Positions 6,856 through 16,366 are shown, counted from the first letter of the stretch. The stretch is DNA of 64,000 nucleotides from Limimaricola sp027213785 (GCF_050847355.1 NZ_CP193755.1:930001-994000); one strand, 5' to 3'. Notes: a model not told the origin generated them from the letters alone. Numbers and translations: made by a program.

Positions 6856-9288
6856 TCACACCCCCGCGACCGTGGGGGCGCCGAAGGCCGCGAGACCCGA
6901 TTCCTTCAACAAACGCGCCGCCTCCTCCTCGGCCAGCCGCTCGCGGCCGGCACCCGCGACGGGCACCCGGTCGCGTTCCAGCAGCATCGCGGCGGCAAGC
7001 GGCGTGGGGCGGGCGGCGCGAACGAGATCGACCCGGCCCTTGGTGCGCTCCAGCATTTCCTCGACCCGGGCGAAGTCGACGAGACCGCGCATCGCCTCTT
7101 CGCGGGTGACCCGCAGGATCAGGTGCTCTGGGTCGTATTTCGCCAGCGTGTCATAGAGGATGTCGGAGCTGAACGTTGCCTGCCGACCGGTCTTGCGGAC
7201 CTGCGGCAGGTTCTTCTCGATCAGTCCGGCAATGCTCGCCACGCCCCGGAAGGTGCGCTTCATCACCGCGTTCGAGGTCAGCCAGCCCTCCAGCCCCTCG
7301 CGCAGCTCGTGCGCTTCGAACAGCGGCGCCGGATCGCTGAGCTCGTCGAGCCCCCAGATCAACGTCGCGTAATCGGTGCCGACGAAGCCCAAGGGGTGCA
7401 GGCCCAGTGTCTCCATCCGCCGTGTCAGAAGCAGACCCAGCGTCTGCTGTGCGTGGCGGCCCGCGAAGGTGTGGAAGCAGGCATGGTGACGCCCGTCATG
7501 CTCGAAGGTTTCCACGAGGATGCGACCCCGCTCGGGCATCTTCGACACCTCGCGCTGGAGGTGCAGCCAATCGCGCGTATGGGGCGGCAGTTCGGGCCAG
7601 TCGGGGCGTTGCAGATCGTCGAGGATGCGATGCGCGAGCTGCGCCGAGGTCGGCATCTTGGCCCCGGCGTAGGTGGCGATGCGCGGTTCGCGATCGGCGC
7701 GGCGGGTGACCTCCACCGTCATTTCGCGCAGCGTCTCGTAGCGCACGATCTGCCCGCCGATGAGAAACGTGTCGCCCGGGGTGAGCGATGAGGCGAAACC
7801 CTCCTCGACCTCGCCCAAGGGCTTGCCTCCGCCGCCGCGCATCCGCACCTTCAGCATGTCGGCATCCTGGATCGTGCCGATATTCATGCGGATGCGCAGG
7901 GCGCTTCGAGGGTCGCGCAGCTGCCACAGCCCGTCGGGGCGCCGCAGCAGCCGCTTCCACTTGTCATAGGCGCGCAGCGCATAGCCGCCGGTGGCCACGA
8001 AATCGAGGCAGTCGTCGAATTGTGCCCGGCTGATCCCGGCATAGGGGCCAACGCTCTTCACCTCGGCGAAGAGCGCGTCCTCGTCGAAGGGTCCCGCGCA
8101 GGCGGTGATCATTATGTGCTGGCACAGCACGTCGAGCGGGCCGGGGCCGCGCGGGCTGCCGTCGAGCTCGTGGTCGCGCACCGCCTCGAGCGCCGCCATG
8201 CATTCGACCACCTCGAAGCGGTTGGCGGGCACCAGCAGCGCCTTGGACGGTGCGTTGTAGCGGTGGTTGGCCCGGCCGATGCGCTGCACCAGCCGCTTGA
8301 TGTTCTTGGGCGCGCCGATCTGGATCACCAGATCCACGTCGCCCCAATCGATCCCGAGATCGAGGCTGCCAGTGCAGACGATGGCGCGCAGATCGCCCGC
8401 AACCATCGCGGCCTCAACATTCTCGCGCACCTGCCGCGACAGGCTGCCATGATGGATTCCGATCGGCAGGTCGTCTTCATTGGCGAGCCAGAGCTTGTGA
8501 AAGAAGATCTCGGCCTGGGCGCGGGTGTTATGGAAGATCAGCGTGGTCTTGTGCCGTTTCACCTGCACCAGCACCTCGCGCACGGCATAGCCGCCGCCCG
8601 CGCCGGCCCATGGCGGCGGCGCTTCGGTGCGCAGCATCGAGATGTCTGGATCGGGGCCGGGATCGGCCTCGATGATCTCGCAGGACTCGGGATGCCGCGC
8701 GAGCTGCGCGGCCAGCGCCTCGGGGTCGTCCACCGTGGCCGAAAGCCCGACCCGGCGCAGCCCGGGGGCAAGGCTTTCGAGCCGCCCCAGCGACAGCATC
8801 AGCTGGTCGCCGCGCTTGCCCTCCATCAGCGCATGGATCTCGTCGACCACGACCCGTTGCAGCCCGGCGAAGATGCGCGGCGCGTCCTCGTAGGAGATCA
8901 TCAGCGCGAGGCTTTCAGGCGTGGTCAGCAGGATATGCGGCGGATCGGCGCGCTGACGTTTCTTGGCGGTCTGCTTGGTGTCACCGGTCCGGTCCTCGAT
9001 CCGGATCGGCAGTCCCATTTCCTCGACCGGGATGGTCAAGTTACGCCTGATGTCGGTGGCCAGCGCCTTCAGCGGCGAGACGTAGAGTGTGTGGAGCCCC
9101 TTGTGATCGCCCTCCGCCAGCTCGGCGAGCGTCGGCAGGAAACCCGCGAGCGTCTTGCCGCCACCGGTGGGTGCGATGAGCATGAGCGCGGTCGCGTCGG
9201 ACCGGTCGAGCATCTCCTGCTGGTGCGGATGAACGCTCCAGCCACGTTTGGAAAACCAGTCCTCGAAGATGGGGGGCAGGGCGCTCAT
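6856..9288 (-). CDS. Ligase-associated DNA damage response DEXH-box helicase (Lhr-type)
   Basis: An 810-residue superfamily 2 helicase of the Lhr type, probably a 3'-5' DNA unwinding enzyme acting in repair. It has Walker A APTGGGKT (39-46), motif Ia SPLKALATDI, the DEIH box (149-152), SAT motif, motif VI QRIGRANHR, and the long C-terminal region typical of the short Lhr form. Together with PdeM downstream it makes two of the four usual parts of this response; the matching ATP-dependent ligase and exonuclease are not next to it. An in-frame ATG at 9297 would add three residues (MGV); the second ATG is preferred only by homology. Confidence 0.9.
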   Translation of the reverse strand: MSALPPIFEDWFSKRGWSVHPHQQEMLDRSDATALMLIAPTGGGKTLAGFLPTLAELAEGDHKGLHTLYVSPLKALATDIRRNLTIPVEEMGLPIRIEDRTGDTKQTAKKRQRADPPHILLTTPESLALMISYEDAPRIFAGLQRVVVDEIHALMEGKRGDQLMLSLGRLESLAPGLRRVGLSATVDDPEALAAQLARHPESCEIIEADPGPDPDISMLRTEAPPPWAGAGGGYAVREVLVQVKRHKTTLIFHNTRAQAEIFFHKLWLANEDDLPIGIHHGSLSRQVRENVEAAMVAGDLRAIVCTGSLDLGIDWGDVDLVIQIGAPKNIKRLVQRIGRANHRYNAPSKALLVPANRFEVVECMAALEAVRDHELDGSPRGPGPLDVLCQHIMITACAGPFDEDALFAEVKSVGPYAGISRAQFDDCLDFVATGGYALRAYDKWKRLLRRPDGLWQLRDPRSALRIRMNIGTIQDADMLKVRMRGGGGKPLGEVEEGFASSLTPGDTFLIGGQIVRYETLREMTVEVTRRADREPRIATYAGAKMPTSAQLAHRILDDLQRPDWPELPPHTRDWLHLQREVSKMPERGRILVETFEHDGRHHACFHTFAGRHAQQTLGLLLTRRMETLGLHPLGFVGTDYATLIWGLDELSDPAPLFEAHELREGLEGWLTSNAVMKRTFRGVASIAGLIEKNLPQVRKTGRQATFSSDILYDTLAKYDPEHLILRVTREEAMRGLVDFARVEEMLERTKGRVDLVRAARPTPLAAAMLLERDRVPVAGAGRERLAEEEAARLLKESGLAAFGAPTVAGV

Positions 9289-9319
9289 CACCCCCATCTA
9301 GGGCGCGTGGCCCCCGCTT

Positions 9320-9925
9320 TCAAAGCGCGGCGAGCTTCTGCGCCAGATCGTCGCGCAGCCGACCGATCCGGTTCTCCAGATCCGCCTCGTCGGCGGTGGC
9401 GCCGGTTTCGGACCAGTGCGAGAACCGCTCCAGCAGCGGCAACAGCGTTTCGCGCTCCTCCACCGTCCAGTCGGAGAGAAACCCGCCCAGAAGCAGGAAC
9501 TTGTAGCGCCGCACCGCCTCGACGATGGCCTGCCCCGAGGGGGTGAGGGCGACGATGGTTCGCCGCGCATCGGCTTGGCTCGCGGCGCGTTCGGCAAAGC
9601 CGCGCGCGATCAGGTCCGAAACGATCCGGCTGGCGCGCGACGGGTCGATGTTGAGCCGCTGCGCCACGGTCGACACCATGGTCTCCTCGGCGGGGTCGTC
9701 GCCGAACTCGTTGACGGGCGCATGGATCGCGATCATCACATCGAGCTGCGCGAGATCGAGCGGCAGACCCAGTTCGGAGAGCGCCCGGTGCCCCAGTTCT
9801 CGCGTGCGCACCCGTCGGCGCCAGCGTTGCAGCACCGCGTCGAAGGCGAGTGCCGCCCGCGTCACCTCCGGATCGATCCCGGCCCGCGCCATGTCCCCGA
9901 TCAGTTCCTCGTCGCGTTCGGCCAT
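9320..9925 (-). CDS. MarR-family transcriptional regulator
   Basis: A 201-residue winged-helix protein. The central region STVAQRLNIDPSRASRIVSDLIARGFAER reads as helix-turn-helix and recognition helix, followed by the wing ADARRTIVALTPSG, which is characteristic of MarR proteins. The ATG at 9925 is chosen for the GGAAAGGCGGGG stretch ahead of it. It is transcribed away from a drug exporter with 138 bases between them, the usual arrangement in which the regulator represses both genes until a small ligand binds. The protein is longer than the classic 140-residue MarR at both ends. Confidence 0.88.
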   Translation of the reverse strand: MAERDEELIGDMARAGIDPEVTRAALAFDAVLQRWRRRVRTRELGHRALSELGLPLDLAQLDVMIAIHAPVNEFGDDPAEETMVSTVAQRLNIDPSRASRIVSDLIARGFAERAASQADARRTIVALTPSGQAIVEAVRRYKFLLLGGFLSDWTVEERETLLPLLERFSHWSETGATADEADLENRIGRLRDDLAQKLAAL

Positions 9926-9951
9926 TCCCCGCCTTTCCAAATTGCATGCCA

Positions 9952-9980
9952 TTGACATGAATCTGCCAGTATCACATATC
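9952..9980 (+). promoter_or_regulatory. Candidate promoter of the exporter gene
   Basis: A consensus -35 box TTGACA (9952-9957) is followed after 17 bases by CATATC (9975-9980), a weak -10. The -10 falls inside the dyad described next, which suits repression. Assigned by eye; the -10 is poor. Confidence 0.4.
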
Positions 9981-9984
9981 TGGC
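9965..9984. promoter_or_regulatory. Candidate MarR operator dyad
   Basis: Inverted arms GCCAG (9965-9969) and CTGGC (9980-9984) flank an A+T-rich centre of ten bases. It is the clearest dyad between the marR gene and the exporter and overlaps the predicted -10. MarR proteins bind 16-20 bp palindromes of this kind, so it is a reasonable operator for the adjacent regulator. Confidence 0.45.
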
Positions 9985-10063
9985 GTCACCGCCCCGTCTC
10001 CGCAAGCCTCTTCGCCCTTCGGCGGAGCGTGCGGGCTTGTACCCTGATAGCCCGGAGTTTCGC

Positions 10064-11551
10064 ATGACCGCCACACCCCAAGCCATGGAGACGCCGGGCC
10101 ATCATCGGCGACTGGCGATCTGGGCGGTGGCGGTGACTCTTTTCGTGGCCTCGACCGGCCAGACCATCGTGTCCACGGCGCTGCCGGTGATCACCGCCGA
10201 TCTCGGCGGGCTGAACCGGATGAGCTGGGTGGTCACGGCTTATCTTCTGGCCTCGACCGTCGGCGCGCCGATCTTCGGCAAGCTGGGCGACTTGTTCGGT
10301 CGCAAGGCGGTGATGCAGGCCGGGCTGGGGGTGTTCACCTTGGGCGCGTTGATTTGCGGCGTCGCGCCGTCGATGGAGGTGCTGATCGCGGGGCGCGCGG
10401 TGCAGGGGCTGGGCGGCGGGGGCCTGATCGTGGTGGCGATGGCGGTGGTGGCCGACCTGCTGCCTCCGCGCGAGCGTAGCCGGGTGCAGGGCGCGCTAGG
10501 CGGGGTGTTCGGCCTTTCCACGGTGGTCGGGCCGCTGGTCGGGGGCTTTCTGGTGCAAAGTCTAGGCTGGCACTGGATCTTCTTCGCCAACCTGCCGGTG
10601 GTCGCCATCGCTTGGGTCGTGCTGCAATCGGCGTTGCGCGGACGCGCGCCGGGCGCCCGGCCCCACATCGACGTGGCAGGGGCGGCGCTCTTGACCGCGA
10701 CGCTGTCGGGGCTGGTGCTGGTAACGAGCATGGGCGGCACCGCGCTGGGCTGGAGCGAACCGGCGATGCTGGCGCTGATCGGCGCGACGCTGGCGTCGCT
10801 CACGGGGTTCCTTTTCGTCGAGGGCCGTGCCGCGGAGCCGATCCTGCCGCTGTCGCTGTTCCGGCTCAACGCGGTGGCGGTGGTCAACGCGGCGGGGCTA
10901 CTGGTCGGCATGGCGATGTTCGGCACGATCACCTTCCTGCCGCTCTATCTGCAGGTTGTGCAGGGGGTCTCGCCGGTATTGTCGGGAATGTTCCTGCTGC
11001 CGATGATGGGGGGACTGATCGCCGCCTCGATGGTCTCGGGGCGGGTGATGGGCCGCACGGGCCGCTACAAGGCGCTACCGGTGGCCTCCACCGCGCTGCT
11101 GGCCGTGGCGATGCTGGGTCTGTCGCGGCTTGGTCCCGACACGCCGCTCTGGCAGGTCGTGGCTTTGATGACGGCCACCGGGCTCGGCATCGGGCCGATG
11201 ATGAGCGTCGGCGTCGCGGCGATCCAGAACGCGGTGCCGCGCGCGATGCTGGGGGTGGGCACCGCCAGCGCCAACATGTTCCGCCTGATCGGCGGCTCGC
11301 TCGGCACCTCGATCTTCGGGGCGGTGTTCGGCGCCGAACTGGCGCAGAACCTCGCGGGCCGCGTCGAGGGGGCAGGGCTCGGCACGATCAGCCGCGACAG
11401 CGTGATGGCGCTCGAACCGCATCTGCGCGAGAGCGTGCTGGCAGGCTTTGCCGCGGCGCTCGATCCGATCTTCCTGCTGGCGGCAGGGATCGCCACGCTG
11501 GCCTTCGCCGTCACGCTGCTCTTGCGCGAGGTGCCCTTGGCCGAAGCGTGA
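10064..11551 (+). CDS. MFS multidrug exporter, DHA2 (14-helix) family
   Basis: A 495-residue integral membrane protein with about 14 hydrophobic segments. It has the MFS motif A variant GKLGDLFGRKAVMQ after the second helix and motif C region around GPLVGGFLV in helix 5, the mark of drug:proton antiporters of the EmrB/QacA group. It probably expels toxic organic compounds across the inner membrane using the proton gradient. The ATG at 10064 follows GGAG; a TTG at 10037 is less likely. Its partner MarR regulator is divergent. It ends 6 bases before the stop of the opposing AAA+ gene. Confidence 0.92.
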   Translation: MTATPQAMETPGHHRRLAIWAVAVTLFVASTGQTIVSTALPVITADLGGLNRMSWVVTAYLLASTVGAPIFGKLGDLFGRKAVMQAGLGVFTLGALICGVAPSMEVLIAGRAVQGLGGGGLIVVAMAVVADLLPPRERSRVQGALGGVFGLSTVVGPLVGGFLVQSLGWHWIFFANLPVVAIAWVVLQSALRGRAPGARPHIDVAGAALLTATLSGLVLVTSMGGTALGWSEPAMLALIGATLASLTGFLFVEGRAAEPILPLSLFRLNAVAVVNAAGLLVGMAMFGTITFLPLYLQVVQGVSPVLSGMFLLPMMGGLIAASMVSGRVMGRTGRYKALPVASTALLAVAMLGLSRLGPDTPLWQVVALMTATGLGIGPMMSVGVAAIQNAVPRAMLGVGTASANMFRLIGGSLGTSIFGAVFGAELAQNLAGRVEGAGLGTISRDSVMALEPHLRESVLAGFAAALDPIFLLAAGIATLAFAVTLLLREVPLAEA

Positions 11552-11557
11552 GGGGGT

Positions 11558-12868
11558 TCAGCGCACCACCGCGCCCTCGCGTACGAACATGTTGTCCCAG
11601 GCCCGATCGATCAGTTCGGGCGTCATCTGGTAAGGGATTCCCTCGAACTCGCAGATCGAGATGATCTGGTCGATCAGGAATACCGGTTGGTAGTTGGCAT
11701 AGACATTGCCGATGGTCGGGTACTTGGCCTTGAGCAGATGGATCAGCGCGGCCTGGCTCAGCGGCATCTTCTTCTTGCGCGCCACCAGCGCGAAGATCTT
11801 GAGGAAATCCTCCTGGCTGGGCCCGTCCACGCGGATCTTGAAGAAGATCCGCCGCAGTGCCGCCTGGTCGAAGATCTCGTTGGGATGGAAGTTGGTGGAG
11901 AAGATCACCAGCGTGTCGAAGGGCACCTCGAACTTTTCGCCGGATTGCAGCGCGAGGATATCGCGGTTCTCTTCGAGCGGCACGATCCAGCGGTTCACCA
12001 GCTTCTGGGGCGGTTCGGCCTGTCGGCCCAGATCGTCGACGATGAACACACCTCCCGTGGCCTTGAGCTGCAACGGCGCCTGATAGGTGCGCGCCACCGG
12101 GTTGTAGACCAGATCGAGCATGTCGAGCGACAACTCGCCCCCGGTGACGACCGTGGGCCTCTCGCAGCGCACGTAGCGGGTGTCGAAGCGCGTGGTCGAA
12201 CGGCGCAGCGCGTTCGGGTCCTCCGGGGCATCCTCGATGCTGGCATGGATGATCGGGTCGTAGACGGTGATGACCTGCCCGCCATATTCGAGCGCGCGCG
12301 GCACATAGACAAGATCGCCGAGCGCGGCGCGAATGCCGTTCGAGATCGAGGATTTGCCGTTGCCGGGCGGGCCGTACATGAGGATCGAGCGTCCGGCCCC
12401 GATGGCGGGTCCGAGCTGGCCGATCAGCCCGGGCGGCAGCACCAGATGCCCCATCGCCGCCTGCAGCCGGTCGCGGGTCATGGTCAGGTTGCGTACCGAC
12501 TGCCTGGCCACCTGCTCGCGGTAGTCGGCGAGAGGCACCGGCATGGCACCGAAATATTCCGATTGCGCCAGCGCGTCGAGCGCCCGGGCCCGGCCCGCCT
12601 CGGTAAGCTGGTAGGGCATTTCGGCACTGGCACCGGGACCGGTGAGCGTGCCCATCGCCTCGATCAGCTTCTGACCGCGCAACAGATCGACGAGTTCCTG
12701 CGCGACGTTGACGGGCAGGCAGGTGGCACGGGCGACCTCGCTGACCAGTCGGGCATTCATGCGGAAGATCGTCTTGAGGGCGATGTCGCGCATCATCACC
12801 ATCGGCAGTCCGGCCGCCTCGAGGCTGCGCGGTACCTGCGGCGCCATCGCGCCGATCTGCATGTTCAT
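11558..12868 (-). CDS. AAA+ ATPase linked to the Tad pilus locus, function unknown
   Basis: A 436-residue protein with an N-terminal helical region, then Walker A GPPGNGKS (166-173) and a Walker B-like GGVFIVDDLGRQ, with downstream NTD-like sensor residues (IFSTNFHP). It resembles MoxR-like or RavA-like AAA+ proteins rather than the TadA/CpaF secretion ATPases. It is the last gene on the strand of the Tad cluster, 88 bases after a TPR lipoprotein, so it may help assemble or regulate the pilus machine. No biochemical role can be read from the sequence. It could equally be a separate unit, given the gap. Confidence 0.75.
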   Translation of the reverse strand: MNMQIGAMAPQVPRSLEAAGLPMVMMRDIALKTIFRMNARLVSEVARATCLPVNVAQELVDLLRGQKLIEAMGTLTGPGASAEMPYQLTEAGRARALDALAQSEYFGAMPVPLADYREQVARQSVRNLTMTRDRLQAAMGHLVLPPGLIGQLGPAIGAGRSILMYGPPGNGKSSISNGIRAALGDLVYVPRALEYGGQVITVYDPIIHASIEDAPEDPNALRRSTTRFDTRYVRCERPTVVTGGELSLDMLDLVYNPVARTYQAPLQLKATGGVFIVDDLGRQAEPPQKLVNRWIVPLEENRDILALQSGEKFEVPFDTLVIFSTNFHPNEIFDQAALRRIFFKIRVDGPSQEDFLKIFALVARKKKMPLSQAALIHLLKAKYPTIGNVYANYQPVFLIDQIISICEFEGIPYQMTPELIDRAWDNMFVREGAVVR

Positions 12869-12956
12869 CGAGATCTCCCGTCACTGCCGCCGCCATTCGG
12901 CCCTGCCGCCCGATCCTCGTAGGCGATTGTGGCAGCAGCGGGGAAGCAGCCCGGCG

Positions 12957-13808
12957 CTAGTTGGTCGCGCCGCCTTCAAGGGCGTTCAGCGCCCGCGCGG
13001 CCTCTTCGAAATGCTGCGGATGCGTCTCGACCGCGTCGCGCAGCAGCCCCTTGCCGATCGTTACGTCGTTCTGCTTGATCGCGGCGAGCGCCAGCGTGTA
13101 GAGCAGCTGCGCCCGCTCGGTCTGGGTCATCGGCACCACCGGCAGCTGGTAGTTGCGCTGGGCACCCCGCGCGAGAATGAGGTTGTTCTTGGCGGTGAAG
13201 AGCCCCGGCTCCTGCCGCAGCGCGTCGGTGAAGAGCCGCTCGGCGCCGTTGTAGTCGCCGCGGGTGAGCTTGGAATAACCCCAGTTGTTGAGCACGCCCG
13301 CGGGCGTCGTGGTCAGCCCCGCCGCGGTTTCGTAGAAGCTGTCGGCGCGGCTCCATTCCTCGTTGCTGTCGGCGACCATCGCCTCGAGCCGGTAGCGCTG
13401 GAAGGTTTCGAAGGTCGGCGGAATGCCGTCGAGCACGGCCTCGGCCTCGTTCCAGGCATTGGTGCGGATCAGCGCGTCGGCCAGCTCGACGCTGTCGGCC
13501 GGACCGGATTCCGGATGCGCGACCACCTTGCGCCACGCGGCCACGCCCTCGGCGCTGCGCTTGGCGCGGACCAGCGAGGTGGCCAGACCCCGCTGCAGCG
13601 CGATGGCGGCGGGTTCCGCCGTGACGAGGCGCTGAAAATAGGCGACGCTTTCGGATGGCTCGGCCACCGTCAGCATGATCTCGTTGAGGTCGGCGTCGCG
13701 GGCCTCGCGCAGATCCCCGACCGCGCGCGACACCTGGCCCTCGGAATCGCCGCATCCCGCGAGAATGAGCGCCGACAACAGGGCGCAACAGCTGAGGGGA
13801 AGGCGCAT
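12957..13808 (-). CDS. TPR lipoprotein of the Tad locus
   Basis: A 283-residue protein with a lipoprotein signal (ALILAGC, lipidated C19) followed by tetratricopeptide-type helical repeats, for example around GVLNNWGYSKLTRGDYNGAE. TadD proteins are outer-membrane-facing lipoproteins of this form that help the CpaC secretin assemble. The ATG at 13808 is preceded by AAGGA; an upstream GTG at 13838 would overlap the previous stop but would place the signal peptide ten residues in. It is the second such lipoprotein in a row here. Confidence 0.8.
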   Translation of the reverse strand: MRLPLSCCALLSALILAGCGDSEGQVSRAVGDLREARDADLNEIMLTVAEPSESVAYFQRLVTAEPAAIALQRGLATSLVRAKRSAEGVAAWRKVVAHPESGPADSVELADALIRTNAWNEAEAVLDGIPPTFETFQRYRLEAMVADSNEEWSRADSFYETAAGLTTTPAGVLNNWGYSKLTRGDYNGAERLFTDALRQEPGLFTAKNNLILARGAQRNYQLPVVPMTQTERAQLLYTLALAAIKQNDVTIGKGLLRDAVETHPQHFEEAARALNALEGGATN

Positions 13809-13834
13809 GGGCGCGTCCTTTGTGCTCGACATCC

Positions 13835-14392
13835 TCACAGCGCGGTCAGGATCGCGTATTGCCCCGATCCGCGCCGCACCAGCTGGAACTCTTCCGTTTC
13901 CTGCGGGCCAGCATAGAGCGCGCCGTCACGCTTGGCGAGGGCCCGGCGCAGGTTGTCGCGCACCATGTCATCGCCGCCATCCACCAGCGCGAAGGCGCGG
14001 CGAAAGCTCTCGGCGGCCTCCGCGGCGCGGTCGGTCTCCATCAGCACCACGCCGAGGTTGTTCCAAGCCGGCGCGAAGTCCGGATCCTCGGCCACGGCAC
14101 GGCGCAGCAGCCGCTCCGCCTGGCCCAGACGGCCCAGCCGCAGATTGGCCGAGCCCATCGCCGAGAGCGTGTCGACATCGAGACCCTGCTGGCCGGCGGC
14201 GCGGCCATAGGCGTTCAAGGCCAGTTCCGGCTCGTTCGCCGCCATCAGCCGGTGCCCGACGATCAGCCCATCCACATCGGGCTCACCTGAGGGGCCGGGG
14301 GCATAGACGCCGCCTGCGGATGCGGAGAGGCCGCCTGCATCCGAGCAGGCGGCCAGCAAGGCGAGGGCGGCAAGAATGGCGATCGATCGCAT
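13835..14392 (-). CDS. tadD: TPR lipoprotein TadD-like
   Basis: A 185-residue protein with lipobox LLAAC (C16) and three tetratricopeptide repeats (GSANLRLGRLGQAERLLRRA, then APAWNNLGVVLMETDRAAEA). It fits TadD, the pilotin-like component that supports secretin assembly in the outer membrane. It starts 11 bases after the tadC stop and ends close to the next TPR gene. Whether this or the following gene is the true functional TadD cannot be decided from sequence alone. Confidence 0.8.
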   Translation of the reverse strand: MRSIAILAALALLAACSDAGGLSASAGGVYAPGPSGEPDVDGLIVGHRLMAANEPELALNAYGRAAGQQGLDVDTLSAMGSANLRLGRLGQAERLLRRAVAEDPDFAPAWNNLGVVLMETDRAAEAAESFRRAFALVDGGDDMVRDNLRRALAKRDGALYAGPQETEEFQLVRRGSGQYAILTAL

Positions 14393-14403
14393 ATGTGAGA
14401 GAG

Positions 14404-15390
14404 TCAGTTCCCGGCAGCCCCGCCGCCAAGGGTCATGTAGATGTCGAAGATCGACGGCCCGATCAGGATGATCAGCAGCGGCGGCACCGTCAACATCATC
14501 GTCGCCAAAGTCATCTTGGTGGGCAGGGTGTTGGCCTTTTCCTCGGCCCGCATCACGCGCTTGTCGCGCATCTCGGCGGAGAAGATCCGCAGCGCTTCGG
14601 CGATGGAGGTGCCGAATTGCTGGCTTTGCACCAGAACCGTGACGAAGCTCGAAATATCGACCACGCCGCAACGTTCCGACAGGTCGCGCAGCACCAGCGC
14701 CTTGTCCTTGCCTGCCTTCATCTCGTGCGCCACCTGGCTGTATTCGAAGGCGAGGTCCGGATATCCCGCACGCAGCTCGTGGCTGACGCGGATGATCGCC
14801 TGATCGAGCGACTGGCCCGCCTCGACGCAGACCAGCATCATGTCGAGGCTGTCGGGGAAGCCGTCGGTGATCTGCTGCTTGCGCGCCTCGCGGCGCCGGG
14901 TAACCCAGTATTTGGGCCCCATGTAGCCGATCGCGGCCGGGATCAGCGTCGCGGTGATCAGGTCCTGCGTCGTGGCCTCGCCCCGGCTCAGCGCCCAGAT
15001 CAATCCGGCCAGAAGCGCGCTGATGCCCAAGGCGAACTGGCTGAAATGGTAGATCCGCACCGCGTTGCGCGCGCGGTAGCCCGCCTGCATCAGCCGCAGC
15101 CGCACGGCCGAGAGCTCCTCGGCGTTCTGCGGCTCGAGAAACGTGGCGTAGCGATCGAGCTTGTCGGCCGCCGATGGCGCCCGCAGCCGGTCGACCGGAC
15201 TCGCCTGAGCCTCGCCTCCCTCGCGCGCGTTCTGGGCCCTGAGCTTGTCGAGCGGGTCCTCGCGGCGGCGCAGTAGGGCCGGCAACGTCAGGAGGATCAT
15301 CGCGAGACCGAGCAGGCCCACCACGATGAGTGGTCCGGCCGGGCCGAGATGTTCGACGAGGATCGCCTGGATCTGCTGGAACACGGGCAT
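14404..15390 (-). CDS. tadC: Tad pilus inner-membrane platform protein TadC
   Basis: A 328-residue type II secretion F-domain protein. It has an N-terminal membrane helix, a cytoplasmic half, central helices around FALGISALLAGLIWAL, the T2SSF segment with LVCVEAGQSLDQAI, and a C-terminal hydrophobic helix (LLIILIGPSIFDIYM). TadC and TadB form the inner-membrane platform on which the CpaF ATPase drives pilus extension. The gene lies 3 bases after tadB. Confidence 0.93.
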   Translation of the reverse strand: MPVFQQIQAILVEHLGPAGPLIVVGLLGLAMILLTLPALLRRREDPLDKLRAQNAREGGEAQASPVDRLRAPSAADKLDRYATFLEPQNAEELSAVRLRLMQAGYRARNAVRIYHFSQFALGISALLAGLIWALSRGEATTQDLITATLIPAAIGYMGPKYWVTRRREARKQQITDGFPDSLDMMLVCVEAGQSLDQAIIRVSHELRAGYPDLAFEYSQVAHEMKAGKDKALVLRDLSERCGVVDISSFVTVLVQSQQFGTSIAEALRIFSAEMRDKRVMRAEEKANTLPTKMTLATMMLTVPPLLIILIGPSIFDIYMTLGGGAAGN

Positions 15391-15393
15391 GGT

Positions 15394-16362
15394 TCAGACC
15401 TTGATGTTGACGAGGGCACGCATGACGATGACGTTCACGGTCAGGAAGGCGCCGACCACGAAGCAGGCCGGGATGAACACCGCCGTCTCCCGCACCTCGT
15501 CGTAATAGTTGGGGTCCATCAGGTTGATCCCCACCAGCGCCGCCAGCGGGAAGCCGGAAAGGAACATGCCCGACCATTTGGCCTCGGCGGTGATGGCCTT
15601 GACCCTGCGGAACAGCCGGAACCGGGCGCGCACCACCTTGGCGAGGCCGTCGAGGATCTCGGCGAGATTGCCGCCTGCCTGTCGCTGGATCGTCACCGCC
15701 ACGGCGAGAAAGCGCAGATCCTGCATGTCGAGCCGCTCGGCCATGGCCTTCAGGCTTTCGCTCATGTCGCGCCCATAGGCGGCCTCGTCGGCGATCACGC
15801 CCATCTCCGAGCCCAGCGGATCGGGCACCTCGCGCGCGACGATGCCGATGGCCGATGAGAAGGGGTGGCCCACGCGCAGCGATCGCACCATGAGTTCGAT
15901 CGCCTCCGGCAACTGCGACTCGATCAGCCCGAGGCGCTTCTTGGCCTTGTTGTTGACCCAGACATAGACGCCACCCACCCCCATCGCCGCGCCAACTACG
16001 ATCCGAATGGGCAGGCTCGCCGCCGTGCCCACCGAGAGGCCGGCGAAGGCCAGAAGCCCCAGCCCCGCCATCAGCAGCACCAACTGGGTCGGGGTGAAGG
16101 CGATATTGGCCTTCTGCGCCTTGTGGGCGAGGATCGAGTAGAGCGGCACGCGGCGCGACTTCAGGTGCTGCGTCATCTCCTTGCGCAGCTGTTCGAGCAC
16201 CTCTTCGCGCCGGCCGCCTTTTTCCAGCAGCGTCAGGCGGCGATTGACCCGGTTGTTGAGGCTGATCGAGCGTCCGAAGATGGTGAGGTAGAGCCCCTCG
16301 ACCAGCACCAGGACGGCGACGAAGACGAGGCCGTAGATGATCGGTTCCGCGCTGAGGTTCAT
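15394..16362 (-). CDS. tadB: Tad pilus inner-membrane platform protein TadB
   Basis: A 322-residue F-domain membrane protein, paralogous to TadC. Hydrophobic helices lie at the N-terminus (LVFVAVLVLVEGLYLTIF), in the middle (LVLLMAGLGLLAFAGL) and at the C-terminus (VVGAFLTVNVIVMRAL). The cytoplasmic domain contains LPEAIELMVRSLRVGHPFSSAI, a typical T2SSF stretch. It starts 4 bases after cpaF, with GGAG before the ATG, and probably forms the platform together with TadC. Confidence 0.93.
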   Translation of the reverse strand: MNLSAEPIIYGLVFVAVLVLVEGLYLTIFGRSISLNNRVNRRLTLLEKGGRREEVLEQLRKEMTQHLKSRRVPLYSILAHKAQKANIAFTPTQLVLLMAGLGLLAFAGLSVGTAASLPIRIVVGAAMGVGGVYVWVNNKAKKRLGLIESQLPEAIELMVRSLRVGHPFSSAIGIVAREVPDPLGSEMGVIADEAAYGRDMSESLKAMAERLDMQDLRFLAVAVTIQRQAGGNLAEILDGLAKVVRARFRLFRRVKAITAEAKWSGMFLSGFPLAALVGINLMDPNYYDEVRETAVFIPACFVVGAFLTVNVIVMRALVNIKV

Positions 16363-16366
16363 GTTC

